Shown here: in pieces, positions 60,691 through 64,000 of the stretch
How the letters are laid out: each line of letters begins with the position of its first letter
Numbering within the stretch: position 1 is the stretch's first letter
NCBI RefSeq assembly: GCF_014648855.1
Contig: NZ_BMRX01000015.1
Span: 124,001-188,000, forward strand
Length of the DNA stretch: 64,000 bases
Origin: Streptomyces parvulus
GTDB lineage: Bacteria; Actinomycetota; Actinomycetes; Streptomycetales; Streptomycetaceae
Direction: 5' to 3'
Notes under the pieces: generated by a model
What the model saw: the letters and a program-made list of their open reading frames with translations, nothing else
Databases searched by the model: none
Told to the model about the DNA's origin: nothing
Made by a program: the position numbers and the translations under genes

Positions 60691-61134
60691 GTGAGCGACG
60701 ACATGTGGACGTACCGGCCGACCAGCGGCCACATCCCCGGCACCGACCTGACCGGCTTCAAGGTCGAGGCGACCGACGGCAGCATCGGCAAGGTCGACAA
60801 GCACTCCAACGAGGTCGGCGACCAGTACATCGTCGTCGACACCGGGGTGTGGATCTTCGGCAAGGAAGTCCTCCTGCCCGCCGGCACCATCACGGGCGTG
60901 AACACCGACGACAAGGTCATCCAGGTCTCCCGCACCAAGGACGAGATCAAGTCGGCCCCGGAGTTCGACAAGGACAAGCACCTCGGCGACGCCGGGTACC
61001 GGGAGCAGATCGGCACCCACTACGGCCGCCCGCACGATGCCCACGGGCCCACCCCGGGTTCCGGTCCCGCCGCTCCGGCGCCCGGCTCCATCCCGGGAAC
61101 ACCCGGTGGGACGCCGGGCCGCCCCACCCTGTAG
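60691..61134 (+). CDS. PRC-barrel domain protein
   Basis: 147 aa. Residues about 15-85 form a PRC-barrel/DUF2171 fold (GFKVEATDGSIGKVDKHSNE, QYIVVDTGVWIFGKEVLLPA); the tail is Gly/Pro-rich (PGSGPAAPAPGSIPG) and disordered. GTG at 60691 after CGGAGGG. Such small proteins in actinomycetes are usually stress-induced; function unknown. Confidence 0.82.
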   Translation: MSDDMWTYRPTSGHIPGTDLTGFKVEATDGSIGKVDKHSNEVGDQYIVVDTGVWIFGKEVLLPAGTITGVNTDDKVIQVSRTKDEIKSAPEFDKDKHLGDAGYREQIGTHYGRPHDAHGPTPGSGPAAPAPGSIPGTPGGTPGRPTL

Positions 61135-61148
61135 CTCTCAGGGGTTTT
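61127..61148 (+). terminator. Weak intrinsic terminator after the PRC-barrel gene
   Basis: CCCTG/CAGGG stem with 7-nt loop followed by GTTTT. It lies between two convergent genes and starts inside the last codons of the PRC-barrel gene. Confidence 0.4.
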
Positions 61149-61156
61149 CCACCTGG

Positions 61157-64000
61157 TCAGACGGGGGCGGCCATCACATACGCCAGGCGCAGCAGGTCGC
61201 GCACCGCCGGACTGCCGGCGTCGGCCCGCGCCAGGGCGGCGAGTTCGGCGTCGTCCAGACCGGCCGGCGACCGCCGCAACAGCGCACCGTGATGGTGCAG
61301 ATCATGAGACCGGGCCACGAACGAGAACGAGCGGCGCCGTGGCGGTGCCCCCGCGTCGAGCTGCCCCGAGTAGACGACGTGGTGTCCGCCCGGCGCCGCC
61401 ACGACCTCGCGCACGCGGCCGGCCGAGCCGGCGAACGCGGCCGGGGCGTCGACCGGCGCCAGGTCCCGCCACGGGTCGAAGCAGTGGATCCGGATCCCGG
61501 AGCCCGCGTGACCGGCGACCAGGTCCCAGGCCGGGACCGCGCACAGCTGCGACAGCATCGGGGTGTCGCGCGATGCCACGGGCCGCATCCCCTCGGCGTC
61601 CAGCCGCCACAGCACCAGCCCGCCGTGCGCCCCCGCCGTCACCAGCGCGTCCTCCGAAGCGAAGACCATGTCCCGTACCGGCGCGTGCCAGTCCGGCACC
61701 CCTGCCGCGCTCAGCACACGGTCGAGGGCGGCGTGGACGGCGATCAGACGGTGGCCGTCCGACAGCACCATACGGTCGCCCCTGGGTGTGACGGCCGTCG
61801 GACCGCACGTGCGCAACGCCCACGGCCCGATGTCCACCTGGCGCAACTCGCCGGTCGCCCGCAGGGCCAGGACACGGGGCGCGAGGGGCAGTGACACCAC
61901 GCAGCCGTACGCCGTGGCCGTCAGACGCGCCCCGGTCAGCGTCTCGCCCCGCGCCAGCACCCGTGCGCCGCTCTCCGTATAACGGATCAGTTCGGCCCGA
62001 GCGTCGTGCCCCTCGCACCGGCGCAGTGCGACCACCTCGCCGGGGCCCAGGGCGGCCAGCGCCCCGTGGTGCACGGGGCCCCGGTGGAGTACCGTCCGCA
62101 TGCCGGACTCCAGGTCGACGGTCTCGATCACCTCGCGGGACCGCTCGTCGGCGTCACTCCTCAGGCGTGCGGTGGCCAGCACCGTGTCGCCGAACCCGAA
62201 CGCGCAGTACGCGGCCGAGAGCAGGCCGAGGTCCTCGGGCAGCGTCCGGGTGGCCGCCCCGGCCGCCTCCTCCACGAGAGCGCGGGTGCGGCGCGGGGAG
62301 AGGGACCGCAGCCAGTCGAACAACTCGGCGTCCAAGGGACGGTCCGGCCTCCCCGCGCGCCGCGGGATCCGGCGTACCAGATGCACCGCGTCGGCGACCG
62401 GAGCGGACCGGACCAGCTCCCAGTACGCGGGCCAGTCCCGCCGGCGTGCCAGCCCGCGCGCCGTCTCGTCCAGCGCCGCCACCGACAGGTGCGGTACGGG
62501 CAGCAGCTCGCCCACCCACCCGTCCACCACGATGCTCGCCGCCGGCACCCGGCTGCGCAGGGAGTCGGGGTCGAGCACCCGCCGCTCCACTTCGACCTCC
62601 GCTTCCGGCGGCAGGCCCACCGCCCGCAACGCGCCGTTCTGTCGGCGCACCGCGTCGCCGAGGGACGACAAGTACGTGGCCGGAGCGCGATCGGCCAGGC
62701 GGCGCAGCCACGTCACGGCCTCCTCGCCGACCTCCACGGCGTCCCGGGGACGATCCGCGTCGCGCAGGATCCCGTGCAGGCTCATCAGCGCCCTCGTCCA
62801 CGCCGAGGTGTACCGGTCCGGATCGGCCTCGGCGAGGTGCCGGTTCAGCTCCGCCACCTCCCGCGCCGGCGCGACGGCCTCCTCGTGCCGGCCGCGTGCG
62901 GAGAGGTGGTCGCGCAGCCGTTCCAGACACGCGGTGAGCGGCGACAGCTCGACCGGCTCGCCCTCCCGTACCAACTGCCGGCTCAACTCGACGGCTTCGC
63001 GCAGGGCGACGTCCTCCGCGGGCGGGCGGAACGTGAGCGCCGCGGCGTTGGACAGCGCGATCGCCAGCCCCCGCCGCTGCCGGGGATCGTGGACGGCGGC
63101 CGTGCGGTAGGCCTCGGCCGCCTCCTGGTTGGCCCGGTACGCCTCCTCCCACCGGCCGACCGCCTCCAGGTGCACGCTGACATTGGCCAGCGCGGTGGCC
63201 CGGTACGGTTCGTACCGGCCCGGGTCGCCCTGGACGAGACGGGTGAAGAGGTCCACCACGCGCCGCTGCGTCGCCACCGCCTCGTCGACCTGCCCGACGC
63301 GGCGCAGCAGACCGGCGACATTGGTCAGGGTGCGGCCGACGTGCTCCTCGTACGTCTCCGGATCGTCGGCGGCCAGCTCCTCGAACAGCTCGGACCCGCG
63401 CCGCGCCGCCTCCAGCGCCTCTTTCGTGCGCCCCAGTTCGCTCAGGTCGTTTCCGTACCCTGAGTACAGCCAGGCGCGCTCGTGCCGGTCCGCTGCCGCC
63501 GCCAACCGGGACGGGAAGAGCCGGACGTCGACGGCGGCCGCGCCGACCACGAGGTTCGCCGGGGTCGGGCGCGGCACGGCGTCCACCACCTCCTCCAGGA
63601 GCGCCGTCGTGATGTCGGGCAGCTCGGCCAAGGCGGTGAGGGCGGCGCCCCCGGCGGCGGCGGCGAGGCCGGGATCGGCGGCCAGCAGCGGATACAGGCA
63701 GCCGGGCCCGAGGTGCGGCCAGCGGTCCGCCGCCGCGATCAGGGTCGACACCGCCCGGGCGGGTCCGGAGCCGTGCCGCAGCACGGCGTCCGCGGTGTCC
63801 GCCGCCCACGCCTGTGCCGGGTAGTCCGCCGGGTGGCCCGGCACGGTCAGCGCGACGAAGTCCTCCGCCAGCCGGTCCGGATAGAGCGGTTCGAGGACCG
63901 TGCCGGCCATGCCCTCGGGCGGCGGGTAGCAGACGCCGTGGTCCGCCAGCACCGTGGGCGTGGGGTGCCCGGTCTCCAGCGCGTCCACCAGCCGCTTTCC
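61157..64000 (-). CDS. Large TPR protein with C-terminal propeller-like region, 5' end outside the window
   Basis: At least 947 aa; the frame runs through the right edge (GKRLVDALETGHPTPTVLAD), so the apparent GTG start at 63988 is not trusted. Residues about 160-470 from the window edge are tetratricopeptide repeats (RAWLYSGYGNDLSELGRTKE, ALANVSVHLEAVGRWEEAYR, ALSNAAALTF). The C-terminal 300 residues look like beta-propeller blades (HGGLVLWRLDAEGM, VVALRRCEGHD). The opening EPLYPDRLAEDFVALTVPGH is familiar to me from the segment between NTPase and TPR parts in large Streptomyces STAND-type proteins; the NTPase itself, if any, is outside the window. Confidence 0.7.
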   Translation of the reverse strand, partial: GKRLVDALETGHPTPTVLADHGVCYPPPEGMAGTVLEPLYPDRLAEDFVALTVPGHPADYPAQAWAADTADAVLRHGSGPARAVSTLIAAADRWPHLGPGCLYPLLAADPGLAAAAGGAALTALAELPDITTALLEEVVDAVPRPTPANLVVGAAAVDVRLFPSRLAAAADRHERAWLYSGYGNDLSELGRTKEALEAARRGSELFEELAADDPETYEEHVGRTLTNVAGLLRRVGQVDEAVATQRRVVDLFTRLVQGDPGRYEPYRATALANVSVHLEAVGRWEEAYRANQEAAEAYRTAAVHDPRQRRGLAIALSNAAALTFRPPAEDVALREAVELSRQLVREGEPVELSPLTACLERLRDHLSARGRHEEAVAPAREVAELNRHLAEADPDRYTSAWTRALMSLHGILRDADRPRDAVEVGEEAVTWLRRLADRAPATYLSSLGDAVRRQNGALRAVGLPPEAEVEVERRVLDPDSLRSRVPAASIVVDGWVGELLPVPHLSVAALDETARGLARRRDWPAYWELVRSAPVADAVHLVRRIPRRAGRPDRPLDAELFDWLRSLSPRRTRALVEEAAGAATRTLPEDLGLLSAAYCAFGFGDTVLATARLRSDADERSREVIETVDLESGMRTVLHRGPVHHGALAALGPGEVVALRRCEGHDARAELIRYTESGARVLARGETLTGARLTATAYGCVVSLPLAPRVLALRATGELRQVDIGPWALRTCGPTAVTPRGDRMVLSDGHRLIAVHAALDRVLSAAGVPDWHAPVRDMVFASEDALVTAGAHGGLVLWRLDAEGMRPVASRDTPMLSQLCAVPAWDLVAGHAGSGIRIHCFDPWRDLAPVDAPAAFAGSAGRVREVVAAPGGHHVVYSGQLDAGAPPRRRSFSFVARSHDLHHHGALLRRSPAGLDDAELAALARADAGSPAVRDLLRLAYVMAAPV

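Overview
The window is about 72% GC-style actinomycete DNA: GTG/ATG starts with GGAGG-type ribosome sites, tightly packed genes, twin-arginine and lipoprotein signals, and many paralogues typical of Streptomyces (EshA-like encapsulin, DUF574 methyltransferase, GOLPH3 homologue, SpoIIE/RsbW/STAS proteins). I identify it as a Streptomyces chromosome segment, by gene content only. I saw no rRNA, tRNA, CRISPR array, insertion sequence or prophage.

Region 1 (1-2633, minus strand) is a 2-methylisoborneol-type operon: a family 2B encapsulin shell with a cyclic-nucleotide-binding domain, an overlapping terpene synthase, and the first codons of what is probably the geranyl-diphosphate C-methyltransferase at the left edge. 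Region 2 (3007-20712) is ordinary accessory chromosome: GOLPH3 protein, NAD kinase, secreted EEP nuclease, two methyltransferases, 2H phosphoesterase, PucR regulator, secreted lysyl oxidase-like protein, a HEAT/MerR-HEAT pair, a PAS-SpoIIE phosphatase, AlkD-like glycosylase, DUF4232 lipoprotein, phosphotransferase, DHA2 exporter with TetR regulator, and a divergent zinc alcohol dehydrogenase.

Region 3 (20734-33672) is an alpha-mannan utilisation locus. Divergent from a 303-bp control region are, leftward, mannose-6-phosphate isomerase, ROK kinase, LacI regulator and GH125 exo-alpha-1,6-mannosidase, and, rightward, an ABC oligosaccharide importer without its own ATPase (SBP and two permeases), secreted GH76 endo-alpha-1,6-mannanase and cytoplasmic GH38 alpha-mannosidase. 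The order of work would be GH76 outside, import, GH38/GH125 trimming inside, then phosphorylation and isomerisation to fructose-6-phosphate.

Region 4 (33721-39163) separates the two sugar loci: secreted FG-GAP protein, GntR regulator with a membrane di-iron hydroxylase, and a MerR/SnoaL-like/SDR operon with a textbook MerR promoter.

Region 5 (39573-54472) is a furanoside utilisation locus: GH43, LacI regulator, a complete YtfQRT/YjfF-like furanose ABC importer, a second GH43, a PA14-GH2-LamG enzyme and a GH127-ricin enzyme. At least six CG-centred, LacI-type operator-like palindromes precede these transcription units and suggest one regulon. Because GH2 includes beta-galactofuranosidases and the transporter resembles the galactofuranose importer, regions 3 and 5 together could dismantle fungal galactomannan. 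That is an inference.

Region 6 (54702-64000) holds a ComB-like phosphatase, RsbW-like kinase, small membrane proteins, TspO, IclR regulator, STAS antagonist, methyltransferase, SDR, PRC-barrel protein and, running off the right edge, a large TPR plus propeller-like protein.
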